This document shows positions 25,701 through 36,720 of a stretch of DNA of 64,000 bases, piece by piece (the first letter of the stretch is position 1; the number at the start of each line of letters is the position of its first letter). The DNA lies in contig JAFBJZ010000771.1 in assembly GCA_016785225.1 (NCBI GenBank), positions 3,730,501 to 3,794,500 of the forward strand, in the 5' to 3' direction. The position numbers and the translations under genes were made by a program. The notes under the pieces were generated by a model. That model was not told where the DNA came from, did not search any database, and saw only the letters and a program-made list of their open reading frames with translations. The stretch comes from Psettodes erumei. Lineage: Eukaryota > Chordata > Actinopteri > Pleuronectiformes > Psettodidae.

Positions 25701-27170
25701 CTAACTTCAAACTAACTAAAAATGTCTAATTCTCTTTGACCAAGTTTTAAACAAAGACTTGTCTGACATACGTCAAACGTATGACAAGTTTTCACTAACA
25801 TTGTGCACCCCGCTGCAGTTTTTCAGACCAGTTGCTTGATCAGTGCCAATGTGTTATGAAACTGGGATTCTAAAAATAAATAAAAATATAATTAGTGTTT
25901 CATAAAGGGTCAAACCAGAAGCAGCATCTCTATATTAACAAAAAGCCCTTTAGTTTTCAGTAGGATAGTGAGCACACAGAGCAGGTCTCTGATAAAAAAT
26001 TCCACCTCACCGTGGCTGTGAGATATTGTATAAGCCACAGAAAAACTATACAGTACCAGTGGGAGTGGACAACTGTGCTTTTAAATGAAACGAAAAGGTG
26101 AAATTGTCTTCATATTATTCACAGCTCTGGATCATCACAGTTATATCACACTGTACCTGCTGGATCTTTACACTGAGGTTATGGTTATGGAGCTCATATT
26201 TAAACCCTCATGTGGATACATTTATTGCACCGAGATGCATGAAGGCTTACATCAAAGAACAGACGGTGAAATTGAACTGATACAGAAACAAAGAAACATG
26301 TTTGATTTGGGCACTGCCTACCTTCAATGCATTACAATCATTGTAATTTGCACATTTTACCACCAGGAGGTTCAGTGGCTTCTCATCTCTGAGAGAAATC
26401 ATTAATGAAGGCTTTACTCTTGAGTGTATCACAGTGTAACCCTTAAACCCATTACCTGCACAGGTGTGTGGAGTATAGTGGAGAAAGCAGAACAAACCAA
26501 TACTCAGATTAAAGTCATTTCTAGTAGTGTCAAGACTGATAACCTGTAAAGTATCATACATCTGCTAAAACCATTTGATATTCAAATTGTGTGTGAAAGG
26601 CTTTGATAAAGGTTTTCAGGGTCTTTGATTGTCGAAATTATTCTGTGACCTACATCATTCATGCACATGATTAGCATCCTAACTCAGGCTTGATTACTAT
26701 CCTTAAAATTCAGAGATTATTCTCATCTCTTTGATTGAAATGACTGAATCAAATCTTTGATTTGTATGTTCTGATTCAGGTGCTCCAAGATACCTGAAAC
26801 AATTTACCAATAATTATTTGGGTTTTTTTCTGTTTACTGCACATATGGAGTTAACTGATAAACAAAAGATATTCATGACATTGATTTTGAAAGCAACCTT
26901 ACATACCATTTAGCGTCTTAAACATTTGCACAGTACTGCATTAGGTTATATTAAAGTATTTGGCCTGAGCTTAATCCCAATTAATAAAATATTGCATCAC
27001 TAACAAGAAATATATTTTTAAGTGAGAAAATAAAAGATTTAACATATTCTTGCACTGCTAATTTTTCTCTTTATGTTAAGTATTTTTCATGAAATGTTAC
27101 AGCCTGAAGATATAATTTTCCAACAGAATAATAGGCCCATAAGGTATCAGCCATTATGCAGCCAAGTCCT
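22701..27170. other. AT-rich intergenic region between SHISA7 and ZNF865
   Basis: About 4.5 kb without a credible gene. It contains a degraded interspersed repeat near 25370-25700 and a CTCF-like CCACCAGGAGG at 26360-26370. All open frames are under about 110 codons and lack recognisable domains. Confidence 0.6.
25370..25700 (-). mobile_element. Degraded teleost interspersed repeat, same kind as at 6650
   Basis: AGAAGTATTCACATACTTTA, CTTAGGTAAAAG, AGTAAAGATCCTGTAGTG, then GTTGTAGCTGATGAGGTG and TTTGTAACAGTGCATTGTG follow the order of blocks in a short repeat common in percomorph fish. It is heavily diverged and non-coding. The orientation is opposite to the copy near 6650. Confidence 0.55.
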
Positions 27171-27179
27171 GAATCTCCC

Positions 27180-27705
27180 ACCGGGACTGGATAACATTTA
27201 ATTTATGATCGGACGCAGGAGTGTTGCGGTGTATTTGGCACGGATTGTCTAAATGTGAAGCGGTTGTGGACGAGGATCCCCGTTTTTTGCCCAGTGTGTT
27301 ACCAAACGGTGAATCGGTCGTGAGCCCCGCTGGTGCTACCCGGAAATATTACAAGGGCCGGAAAGGACCAATGTTAAGGGAGCACACGTCACTCACTTTT
27401 ACCCAAAAATATTACCACCGATCACCCAAACCCCTCTCGGCCATCGAAATCTTGAGCAAAAGCTCCCTGCCAGCGCAAATTGTCGCAATCAAATGGCGAG
27501 GAGGCGGCTGCGGTATCCGTCGGCGTCGATTTCTTGGGGGCACGGTGTAAGCGTTCACTCAGCTCAGCATCAGTGAAAATGGCTCTGGCTAACGACTGGA
27601 AAACGGCACGCAGAAATGGAAGCGGCGATAGCTAGCTAGGCAGCCAGAAGAAGGCGTGACAGGCCTCATCCATTCGCAACCGTGCCTCCGCAACTGGATG
27701 CGTAG
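27180..27705 (+). promoter_or_regulatory. znf865: ZNF865 promoter and non-coding first exon
   Basis: A GC-rich, CpG-containing stretch in otherwise AT-rich DNA. It ends in a possible donor (GCGTAG|GTAAAC, exon end 27705). It is followed by GCTAACGCTAGC (27743-27754) and the palindrome GCTAACGTTAGC at about 27811, motifs shared with the JOSD2 and UBE2S starts. The exon boundary and transcription start are inferred. Confidence 0.5.
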
Positions 27706-30331
27706 GTAAACATTTGCCGAATATAGGTTACGCAGATGTATAAGCTAACGCTAGCATCAAAATGATAACGGCAGTCGGCGTGCCTTAAAATATCGTGCTT
27801 TAGATTGATGGCTAACGTTAGCAACCGTGCTTGTGTGGTTTTCCAGTGTGGTTGTGTGGCACCAAATTGCTAAGCGCGCTAAGCCAGTGCAAAAGAAAAA
27901 ATACGATGCTAAGGAGAACCGTGAAGTTTTGCATCCAAGCGCGTCAAATGTTTTCCTTTTTTTCCTCCAAATGTTAGCCAATACTATTACAGGATGCCGC
28001 CTCGAGTGCATCCGTTATTACTTGCGTACGAAACGTACTGCTAATGTTTACATTGTGCTGCGAGTGTGATGCTGATTTTAATTTTAGCATTTTTTCCGTC
28101 CTTCTTCGCAGGATTGGTGATTTACATTAAAATGAGAGGCAGTCTAATATGCGCTAAATTATCTCCCTCATCTGCCAGGGGAGCTCAATCTCCTGTAGGT
28201 TTCATCGCATCGATCAGAGGAAACGGTAAGATTTTTTCCGAGGTGAGCAAAAACGAGATTCAAAGTGAGTGATTCGACTGTAGCCCGTGTACTTTCAGGG
28301 TTTTCAGAAGTAGAATAGTGGGGATATTGTACTGTGAGCAAGTTACCTTTATTCGGTAAAAGACAGATTCCTAATGCAACAGTTACGTTTTTCTGGTTTG
28401 CCCATTTTTGGCTATGAGAAGTGGATTTAGAGTTGAACCGCATAACCTGTAGTTATTGGTAGTAAGGGTTAATTTAAGTATAATTAATCTTCTTTGTCAA
28501 TATAAATAGAGCACGTGCTAAGAAAAGCATTTCAGTATCTAACCAGATGACCAGTGCATGAGTAGGAAAGCGGTAAATATAAGTGAAGATGAATCAATGT
28601 AACCAGCACAACGTATGTGCAGTATAAATGGTTTTAACTTGATATCTGCTGTTCAGTCACCCTTTTGACCTGCAGTAAGGTAATACACAGCACTTGACAG
28701 TGTGTAATTACCCCCATTATGCATTGTCAGGCCCACTGCAAGCATTCCTTTCAAAACATTCATGAATCAAAAAAAGGATCCTACATAAGAATGAAACTGC
28801 AGTTGTACAATGTGCTCAATACTGGGATTCAATTGAGTATATCAGGAAATGAAAATAAGAAAAGCCAGTGGTACAAAGATGGTGCACTAACATAAGTTCT
28901 AACCAAGACCACATGGAAAGAACTAACATTTTTTTTCAGGACAGGTTGACCTGCATTTGAATATGTTATTGCTGTCCTCTAATGTGTAGTTCAAGACTAA
29001 TGAATATTTTCACAGTGAGTAGTTTCTGCCATCACGGTAGTTGATTTTGTCAAAATGAAATTACTGTACAATAGTAAATCCCCCAAAATGCAAAAACAAC
29101 ATTTGAAACAAAGATTTTAGTGTGAGAAGTGTTATTTTAGTCACTGCAAGTTGGCAAAATATTGTTTTCATCTTTGCATATGTGATATTGGATTTTCTGT
29201 TATCAAAGAAAGGGGTAAAACGGTAATAATCATGATTTTCACAATTGTGACGCAACTGGTAAAATATAGGAGTAATGCCATAAGTACAAATAGTGTGGGT
29301 ATATGCAAAAAAACTGTGTCTGTGCCTCTACCTCAATAAATATCTGGTACCGGCAAAGATAGCCACACATACTGTATTTTTTTTTTACAGTACATCTCAC
29401 CTGAGAGGACAAAATATCATATGAGACACTGTACACCATAGAACTGCGGCAGCATATAAGGGTTAAAGTGGGAGGTAGGCCATAGATTAATGGTGCAATA
29501 AATTGGGTCAGTATTCTAAAGTAGCTTTGTTATATAAGTAACCTCTGTCACCTTTCAATTTCACTTTGGCAGAATCCTGCTATGAACTCCTATTTAGATA
29601 TAAGCAGTAAGAATGTTGAAAATAACCTTTACCTCCATTAATATGAACCTAATGGTAAGGAAAGAATTGGCATTCATGCAACAATTCTGGTTGCTGCAAT
29701 CCAGCAGAACCACATCCTGGTAAGTTGTTATGAAAGAAAAAAAATGTTGAAACAAATTTATTGGCTGTATCAGGAGAAATATCTGTAAATGGATCCCTTG
29801 AACTGTTGATTTGCTTCTTTTTTTTACTGGACACAAAGAGGAAATGTAGTTTTGTTTTTGCTGTAACTGAGCGGCTAATTGGCTCACAATAACATGAAAC
29901 CCTTGGTAGTCAGTTTGCAGAATAAATAAGCATCTAGTGATAACAAAAAAAATAATATAGTGCATATTAATTTCAGTATGAAATAGAAGAAAAGGGTCTA
30001 CTTAAAACCAGTGTTAAAGTAGTTTATCATCTCAGTGGTTACTTGTGTCATACTGTCTCCTGTCAGCATACGTCCTGTGAATTAAATGACGTAAATGACC
30101 ACTTGTCTAATGTATGCCACAGAGAACCAATTCTATACTTTGTCAGGTTACAGTACAGACTTAGATGTCTGTCTACACAGATTCACCGTTAAGGATTGAG
30201 CACCTTGTTATTGTTTAAGGCTTATTAATCTTTAACATAATATCAAAAGGACTGTAAGTGAACCATTAGTGTAAATTACAGCACTGTTCCCCTTTATGAC
30301 TTTCATGCCTGTTTGACTTTTGTTTTTTCAG
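27706..30331 (+). other. ZNF865 intron 1 (in 5' UTR)
   Basis: From the donor at 27706 to the acceptor TTTTTTCAG ending at 30331. AT-rich, with no gene or recognised repeat. Confidence 0.5.
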
Positions 30332-30368
30332 CTATAGGAACTTCTTGGCTGAACACGGATCTTCTTAG

Positions 30369-30485
30369 ATGAAGGAAAATGTCAACGCTGTAATTCTCAA
30401 AGGCAACAAGAAGAAGTCTTTTGAACTGCTTCTCAATAAAGCTATTCTAAGCAATTTTAAAATTAGGTGGAACTCATCTACTTGA
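30369..30485 (+). other. Upstream open reading frame in the ZNF865 5' UTR
   Basis: ATGAAGGAAAATGTC opens a 38-codon frame ending in TGA at 30483-30485, inside the probable 5' UTR exon that starts at 30332. It has no homology that I recognise. It could damp translation of the main frame if the exon assignment is right. Confidence 0.35.
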
Positions 30486-30739
30486 GAAAAAGACACTTTT
30501 ACCCTTTGATCGTAAACTCATCTTCCTGGATGATCAAGAGGGAGTAGCTGCGCCAGAAGTAGACGTTCTGGAGAAACAAACTTTAGGTTTAAGTTGACAT
30601 TCAGGTAGTTTGGAAAAAAGTAGCATAACCTCACCCTTAGGGTAAAGTTTGTCTTTCACCAGTCAGTGGTGGGATCATTGTTGCCGCTCCAAGTGCCGGA
30701 GGTTTGGCCCCTGCACCCCCATGTGCCAGTGAGTGGGAA

Positions 30740-33700
30740 ATGTTCCAATTTGGAAAATACAATTTGGACATTATAGAGATGTTAAGTGGGCATCAGGCCC
30801 ACCAGTTCAAAGGCCTTGGTTTAGATCGACAACTACAGCATCAACAGCAAGTGCAACTTCACCAGCATCAACTCCAGCAGCAGCAGCAGCAGCAGGCTGA
30901 GTCATCTGGAGCTCTTCTGTCTGGACTTGGCTTGGGCCCCCTGCAGGGGTCAAGAGGTAACGCCTTTTCTGATTCTGCCTCCATTTTTGCCAAGATGAGT
31001 GCCCCTCCTCCCCCACCTTTACAACAACAGCCTTCCTCATCTCAGAGCTCTCGTTCAAAGTCAAGCAAGATGAGCAGCAGCAGCTCAAGCCATTCTTCAG
31101 GCTACCCACAGTTCCTGCGCTCTTTCCACCCGTCTGAGGCAGCACTAGCACAGGAGCAGTTACACCCAGGTGTAGGCCGCTTTGAGCACTTTGCTGGGGG
31201 AAGTGGCAGTAGTGGGAGTGCTGGGGGATTAGGAGGATTAGTAACATCAGCACCTCCACCCCCTCCCCCTCTACATCCTGGCCTTTCTGTCCCCCAAGCA
31301 TCACCTGGTCCCTCCTCTTCCTCTCCTTCCCCTTCAACCTCTGTGGCCACCTCTAATAACCCCTCCAGCAGCAGTGCAGTCAGCTCATTGGGACACCAGT
31401 TGGTTGGGGCCCAGTCTGATGCACGGAGCCTTCACCAACAGTTTAGTTGCATGTTAGCTGCTAATCAGTATTTCCTTTCTGGGGTGCCAGCTAATGCTAG
31501 TTTAGAGCAATTTCTTGTCCAACAGGGAACCCATAACCACTTAGGGATTGGTTTAAGTCAGACAGGTGGGGAGCCTAGTACTAGCCTCGCTCCGCCTCCT
31601 GCTTTGCATTCTTCTCACTCGCATAGCCACTCCACTCCCCAGCCACAGCAGACTCCACAGCAGCCTCCCCAGCAGCAGCAGCTTCCACCTCACACCCTTT
31701 CCCATCCTCACTCTCATCCTCACCACCCGCTCCACCCAGGCTCCCAACCTTCATCGCTTGGTGGCTTTGACTTCCAGGGCATCCCTGTTCTCTCAACAAA
31801 TCAGATAGCTTCTCTGATGCAGCAGGAAGCAGGTTTGCCCCTCCCCTTGCCCCTTCATTTATCCTTATCTAAGGATGATGGCAAAGGGGAAAGCACTGGA
31901 GGCGGAAGTAGTAGTGGTAGCAGCAGTAGGAGGAAGAAAGCTATGGCCGGCTATTTGCCACAGAGAAAATCTGATAGCGGTAGCAACAGCAGTGGCAGCC
32001 ATGGCCACAGCAGTCACAGCGGTAATCCCAGCGCTAGTAGTAATGGAGCGCTTAGTCATGGTCAGCCCCCAGCTTTAATTGGGAGTGGGGTTGGTATGTC
32101 AAATATGGGTGGAGACCCATCATCCCTTCTTGCTTCATCATCTTCATCTTCATCAGTAGTTTCTTCCTCCTCCTCTTCTGCTCCCTCTTCCACTGCTGCC
32201 TCAGTACTGGTTACTAATGATTCTCACCTTTCCAAATCTGATAACCAGAGCTCAATGCAGCCCAACCCCACAGACTCAGATACAGAGCCCATTTATAGCT
32301 GTGGGGAGTGTGGCAAAAGCTTCCCTCACCTTTCAAGCCTTCGCAGGCACTTGCGCATGCATGAGCCAACCACAGCAGGTACTAGTAATTCTGCCACTAC
32401 TGGCCCGAACCCAGTTCACATTAAAACACAGACTGACCCAAGCCTCCCCCATTCGACCCAAGAATCTACCCAACCCTCATCCAATTCTTGTCCTAGCCCA
32501 GACAAAATATTTCATTGCCCCGATTGTGGCAAAGGCTTTAAGAAAAAAGGGCACCTCCTGCAACATGGTGTTATACACTCTTCAGCCCGCCCATATGGCT
32601 GCTCCACCTGCTCTCGGGCTTTTAATCGTAGAGAGTCACTGACACGTCATGAGAAGATACATGAGGAAAAGCCATTCCGATGTCCTGCCTGTGGTCGTGC
32701 CTTCCGTGAGAGCACCTCTCTACTCAACCATGCTGCCTCAGGCACCTGCGGCAAGCCAGGTAGGGGACCCAAACAACGGGGCAGCAAGACAGGAACTGAT
32801 GGTGAGGACAGAGTCGGGGGAGGGAGTGGAGGAGGTAATGGAGGAGGGGGAACTTATCAGAGCAATAGAGGGGTTATTTATGGGAAAACTGAGGAAGAGG
32901 ATGGTGTAATCATTGTGGGGGAAGGAGAACCAAAATCAGGTTTAGGATGTGATGGTCTGTTTCAGTCTGGAAGGGGAGGGAATTCAAATGACAGGGACAG
33001 ATCAGATGGTAAATACCCCACTGACTACTCTCGGAATCGTTACACAGGCTACCATGATGACCACCGTTCTCAAGGTAATCCATCTCCATGCTACTCTGGT
33101 GCCTCCCCCTGTGGAAGTGGGATGGCGGGCCCAGCTCTGAGAAAGGCACCCTTGGCCCCAACACTGCATCCACACTCACAGAGCCACAACCAGCACCACC
33201 ATCCGCAGCAACAGCCCCACCTGCCCCTCTCTTCTCTTCTGGATGACTCAGAGGATGATGTCACAAGCTCTGTCAATAATGCAATCTCTGCAATAACAGC
33301 AGCTAGTAACAGTGGAAATAGAGGGGATGATAGGGGAGACATCATAGGAGGTCTGCTAGGTGGTCTTGGTTTAGGTCCTCTGGGCTCACCGTCATCCACA
33401 TCTGGTATGGATAAGAATTTCAGAGGTGGTGGGAGCCAGGAGGCAATGAGCAGCAACCCGCAGAATCCGACTTCCAAACCAAAACGTCCGCGCAAACCCA
33501 GAGCTAAGAAAGATCCTGCAGCTGGGGGACAGCAGCCCAAGCGTAGGCAATACACCCCCAGAATGGGCCCCAGTGGACTCCCACGCACTCACCTCTGCAG
33601 TGTCTGCGGTAAGGGATTTGCACGGCGCGAGACCCTACGCAGGCATGACCGCATCCATACTGGAGAGAAGCCCCATCACTGCACTATTTGCGGAAAGTAT

Positions 33701-35257
33701 TTCAGAGAGGCTTTTCACCTCAGCAAGCATCAAACAGTCCACTCTGGGGCAAAGAATTACAAATGCAGCATCTGTGGGAAAGAGTTTGGTTACTCCCAGA
33801 GCCTCAGGAGGCACAGCAAACTCCATCAGAAAGGGGAGCTGGAAGAGGTGCCCACAACACCAGCTGCGGAAACCCTTAACAGCTTTAACCCAAACCCTCA
33901 ATGTAGCGTGGCCCAAGACAGGAGCCAGAACCAAGCACCAAGCACCTCCTCCTATTACTCCTACGCTCAAGATGTCAAGCCTCAAGACAGCAACCCCCAG
34001 CCACAGCCTCCACCCCCACCCCAGCCGCAGCCCCCGCCTCCGCCTCGACTCTACACCTGTGCTATATGTTGGAAGTCTTTCCGCCACCACTTCCACCTGA
34101 CTGCTCATCACCAGACTGTGCACGAAGGCGGGGGTGAAAAGCTCTTCTGCTGCGAGGTATGCGGGAAAGCGTTTGCCTACTCCAATAGCCTCACTCGACA
34201 TAGGCAGTCACAGCATGGGATGACACGCGCCGAGCCGTCCAACCCGCAAGAAGGCAGCAGCGGGACTGGAGACAACAGAGGCGGGAGTGATGTTAATCAG
34301 TCAACATCAGAGAGCGAGGCTGCCACCAATGTCCTGCTACAGATGGCTCCTTCCGCAGAAGGCCACATAGGGCAGAGTCTTAGTGTCGTCACTCACAGCC
34401 ACCAACAGGCACCCCCACAACCTCCTGCTGGTTACTCCCCCCTCTTTTATGATGCCGCAGCAGCCCAATCTTCAGCCTCTAATGCCCCATCTTACTCACA
34501 GCCTCTGCCTCCAAACTCTACAATCATGCCCCCCCAGCACCCACACTCCCCGGCCGGGGTGAAAGGAGAGCACATATACCCAGCTGGATCCCGTAGCCGT
34601 ACGCTTCACACCACAGCCCCGTTCCAGCCCCTCACGGAACTGCCCTCCACTGAACATCACCATCTGCATCACCATCATCATCACTCCCACCATCATCCTC
34701 ATCATCAGTCAGATACCCAGTCCCACCAACACCTTGACTGTGGCGTCCAGTTATCACATGATGAAATGAGACGACACAAGAAGAAAAAAAAAAAGTCCGA
34801 CAGGAGAGATTGGAGGGAAAATAAGTGGGAATCCCAAGATTTAGTCAGATTTGATGGGAGCAAAAAGAAGAGAAAGATAAGTTGTACAATTAGAGGGAAG
34901 TTGAATAAGAAACAAGGCTCTCTACGTTTGACGATTAGGCGTGGAGGAGGATCAGGTGGTGGTGGGTATAAGCTTGTCAACACTGGGGGAATGAAGGTGC
35001 AGATCTTGTCATCTCTCAAAGTCCCTGTGAAACGTTTTGGCTGTCCCATATGCCCCAATTCTGTGTTTTCCCGTAAAGCGGGACTGCTTGTTCACATGGC
35101 GGTTAAACACCCACGAAAAGCCTCGACCACTCAGGAGCGACGAAGCTGCAGTGTATGTGGGAAGCACTCTCACAGGGCTTTGGCGGCCTTCATTCATCGG
35201 GCCTCCCACCGTGCCAGAGGAACTTTCTCCTGCCGGCGCTGTTCTGCTCGCTTCTGA
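30740..35257 (+). CDS. znf865: C2H2 zinc-finger protein 865-like, apparently frameshifted at the 3' end
   Basis: Probable nuclear DNA-binding protein. The visible frame is 1505 residues in one exon. I start at ATG 30740 because a stop codon (30638) lies upstream in frame with no earlier ATG. The N-terminus MFQFGKYNLDIIEMLSGHQ resembles the start region of human ZNF865 (HFQSYPFDFLEFLNHQ). Eleven C2H2-type fingers are visible at about residues 517-540, 591-670 (three, the third ending HAASGTC), 951-1032 (three), 1104-1165 (two) and 1433-1490 (two). The trio with RRETLRRHDRIHTGEKPHHC and FREAFHLSKH matches ZNF865 closely. Linkers are rich in Gln, Ser, Gly, Pro and His. The frame stops at TGA 35255-35257 inside a twelfth finger (FSCRRCSARF). 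One extra base would complete it with exact spacing and add about 55 basic residues up to TGA 35419-35421. AATAAA is at 36696-36701. Confidence 0.85.
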   Translation: MFQFGKYNLDIIEMLSGHQAHQFKGLGLDRQLQHQQQVQLHQHQLQQQQQQQAESSGALLSGLGLGPLQGSRGNAFSDSASIFAKMSAPPPPPLQQQPSSSQSSRSKSSKMSSSSSSHSSGYPQFLRSFHPSEAALAQEQLHPGVGRFEHFAGGSGSSGSAGGLGGLVTSAPPPPPPLHPGLSVPQASPGPSSSSPSPSTSVATSNNPSSSSAVSSLGHQLVGAQSDARSLHQQFSCMLAANQYFLSGVPANASLEQFLVQQGTHNHLGIGLSQTGGEPSTSLAPPPALHSSHSHSHSTPQPQQTPQQPPQQQQLPPHTLSHPHSHPHHPLHPGSQPSSLGGFDFQGIPVLSTNQIASLMQQEAGLPLPLPLHLSLSKDDGKGESTGGGSSSGSSSRRKKAMAGYLPQRKSDSGSNSSGSHGHSSHSGNPSASSNGALSHGQPPALIGSGVGMSNMGGDPSSLLASSSSSSSVVSSSSSSAPSSTAASVLVTNDSHLSKSDNQSSMQPNPTDSDTEPIYSCGECGKSFPHLSSLRRHLRMHEPTTAGTSNSATTGPNPVHIKTQTDPSLPHSTQESTQPSSNSCPSPDKIFHCPDCGKGFKKKGHLLQHGVIHSSARPYGCSTCSRAFNRRESLTRHEKIHEEKPFRCPACGRAFRESTSLLNHAASGTCGKPGRGPKQRGSKTGTDGEDRVGGGSGGGNGGGGTYQSNRGVIYGKTEEEDGVIIVGEGEPKSGLGCDGLFQSGRGGNSNDRDRSDGKYPTDYSRNRYTGYHDDHRSQGNPSPCYSGASPCGSGMAGPALRKAPLAPTLHPHSQSHNQHHHPQQQPHLPLSSLLDDSEDDVTSSVNNAISAITAASNSGNRGDDRGDIIGGLLGGLGLGPLGSPSSTSGMDKNFRGGGSQEAMSSNPQNPTSKPKRPRKPRAKKDPAAGGQQPKRRQYTPRMGPSGLPRTHLCSVCGKGFARRETLRRHDRIHTGEKPHHCTICGKYFREAFHLSKHQTVHSGAKNYKCSICGKEFGYSQSLRRHSKLHQKGELEEVPTTPAAETLNSFNPNPQCSVAQDRSQNQAPSTSSYYSYAQDVKPQDSNPQPQPPPPPQPQPPPPPRLYTCAICWKSFRHHFHLTAHHQTVHEGGGEKLFCCEVCGKAFAYSNSLTRHRQSQHGMTRAEPSNPQEGSSGTGDNRGGSDVNQSTSESEAATNVLLQMAPSAEGHIGQSLSVVTHSHQQAPPQPPAGYSPLFYDAAAAQSSASNAPSYSQPLPPNSTIMPPQHPHSPAGVKGEHIYPAGSRSRTLHTTAPFQPLTELPSTEHHHLHHHHHHSHHHPHHQSDTQSHQHLDCGVQLSHDEMRRHKKKKKKSDRRDWRENKWESQDLVRFDGSKKKRKISCTIRGKLNKKQGSLRLTIRRGGGSGGGGYKLVNTGGMKVQILSSLKVPVKRFGCPICPNSVFSRKAGLLVHMAVKHPRKASTTQERRSCSVCGKHSHRALAAFIHRASHRARGTFSCRRCSARF
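30875..30896 (+). repeat. CAG repeat coding for polyglutamine in ZNF865
   Basis: Seven CAG units in a row within a Gln/His-rich segment near residues 45-53. It is likely to vary in length between individuals. Confidence 0.9.
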
Positions 35258-35488
35258 ACGCTACACTTCTCCACCGGCACAAGGTGTCCTGCCGCCGCAG
35301 GGCTAAAGGACTGCAGCGAGGAGATGCTAAGAGGCTGAAGCTTTCAAAGAGACCAGGAGAGAGACAGACCTGCGAGGGTCAGGAGGAGATGCCACTCCTA
35401 CAGGGACCATACAGATACTGAGCATCCTGGTATCTGAAAAGAGTGGCATACAAGAGGGATATTTTTAGTTCTAAAATGGGAAGGTGAA

Positions 35489-35521
35489 AGGGGGTGGGAG
35501 TGGGGGGGTGGGGCGGGGGGG
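35489..35521 (+). other. G-rich tract with G-quadruplex potential in the ZNF865 3' UTR
   Basis: Runs of 5, 3, 7, 4 and 7 G with one- or two-base loops, directly visible on the sense strand. Folding is inferred. Confidence 0.55.
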
Positions 35522-36499
35522 ATGGAGACATGATCAGGCATCTGCTGCCGTTAGGAGAATTTGCCTCATGTCTCTGACATCTACTCTGCTGACTATTAGA
35601 ATGAGTGTGTTAACAACTACTGTAGAGTATCCTATAAAATATCACCAAGAAATCCTTCCGGTTTATATTGGAAGGTGTCTTTCGAAGACGTGACTGTTTG
35701 CATAGGATCATTAACCCCTTAAGTGCATTGACACTATGCTTGGCTGACACTGTGCAGTTACTAGACAAGTTTAGATGAAATGACCTGCTAATGTATCTCT
35801 CTTCCCCATAACTAGAATCCCTGCTACACCTTTTGCTGTATGATAAACGTCTCTGCTGTGTACTCTGTCTTGTTGTTGTTCACGTAGAGGCTCTGAGGAT
35901 TTTTTTTTTTTATGTAAAGTGCATTTATTAGGAGTAGGGACATGGGGACAAAGACCTTTGTTGATAGTTTGTCAGTGCATGTTTGTTCTCTGGTCAAGTT
36001 TTTTGCTGAGGTTGTGAAATCAATCCTACAGTATGTGATGGTTTATTCAGTATATCCCCAGAAGTTTGTAGTGTAAAACTTGATTTGAAAGTTACTCTAT
36101 ATTCCCTAGTGATTTAATCACATATAGATAAAATGTCAAAGTTGCTGGTAATTAGCATTACAATGATCCCTCTCCTGCCAAAATGAAGAAACTTTTAAAA
36201 AGCCTTGCTTATTATTTTCTCTTAACTTCATTTATTTGAGATATCCCTAGCTTTTATACCAAGAGATTGGAAACAGGTTAAACAAGTGGACTGTAACACA
36301 TGTTAATCTCATGTTATTTGTACGCTCTTTTTAGCAGTGATTATTTCTACTGTACTTCACAATGTGTTAAAGACAAGGACCTATCATAATAGAAACAAAA
36401 ATAATATTCCATGTATTTATGTGTGTAACCCAATCAGTCTTCATGCCAATCTTATACTTAACCCCTTTTAGTTTTTGCTGAGTTGCAATCATATTCTTA

Positions 36500-36660
36500 C
36501 TGTCAAGCCTTGTTTTTTTTTTTTCTTCTAAAGAAAAATAAGTTTTAAGTACATCTTGTCACTTTATTCACATATGAAATGTTCATACCCCTGTCAAGCC
36601 TTGTTTTTTTTTCTTCTAAAGAAAAATGATAGTTTTAGTAGATTTCTATCATGTTATTTA
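36500..36660 (+). repeat. Old tandem duplication (about 91-base unit)
   Basis: CTGTCAAGCCTTG, a T run, and TTCTTCTAAAGAAAAAT occur at 36500-36539 and again at 36591-36627, a 91-base offset. Similarity fades after AGTTTTA. Non-coding, in the ZNF865 3' UTR. Confidence 0.7.
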
Positions 36661-36720
36661 CTGAGAAGTCAGTAGTTGATTATATTTCAGCAATGAATAA
36701 ACCTTAAGTGTAATCATTTG

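Larger units (their letters stand above)
35258..36720 (+). other. znf865: ZNF865 3' UTR (first 160 bases likely coding before a frameshift)
   Basis: Positions 35258-35421 read as the lost C-terminus in another frame. After that comes a G-rich tract (35489-35521), a duplicated segment of about 91 bases (36500-36590 and from 36591) and AATAAA at 36696-36701 followed by a T/G-rich stretch, a good 3' end. Confidence 0.6.
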
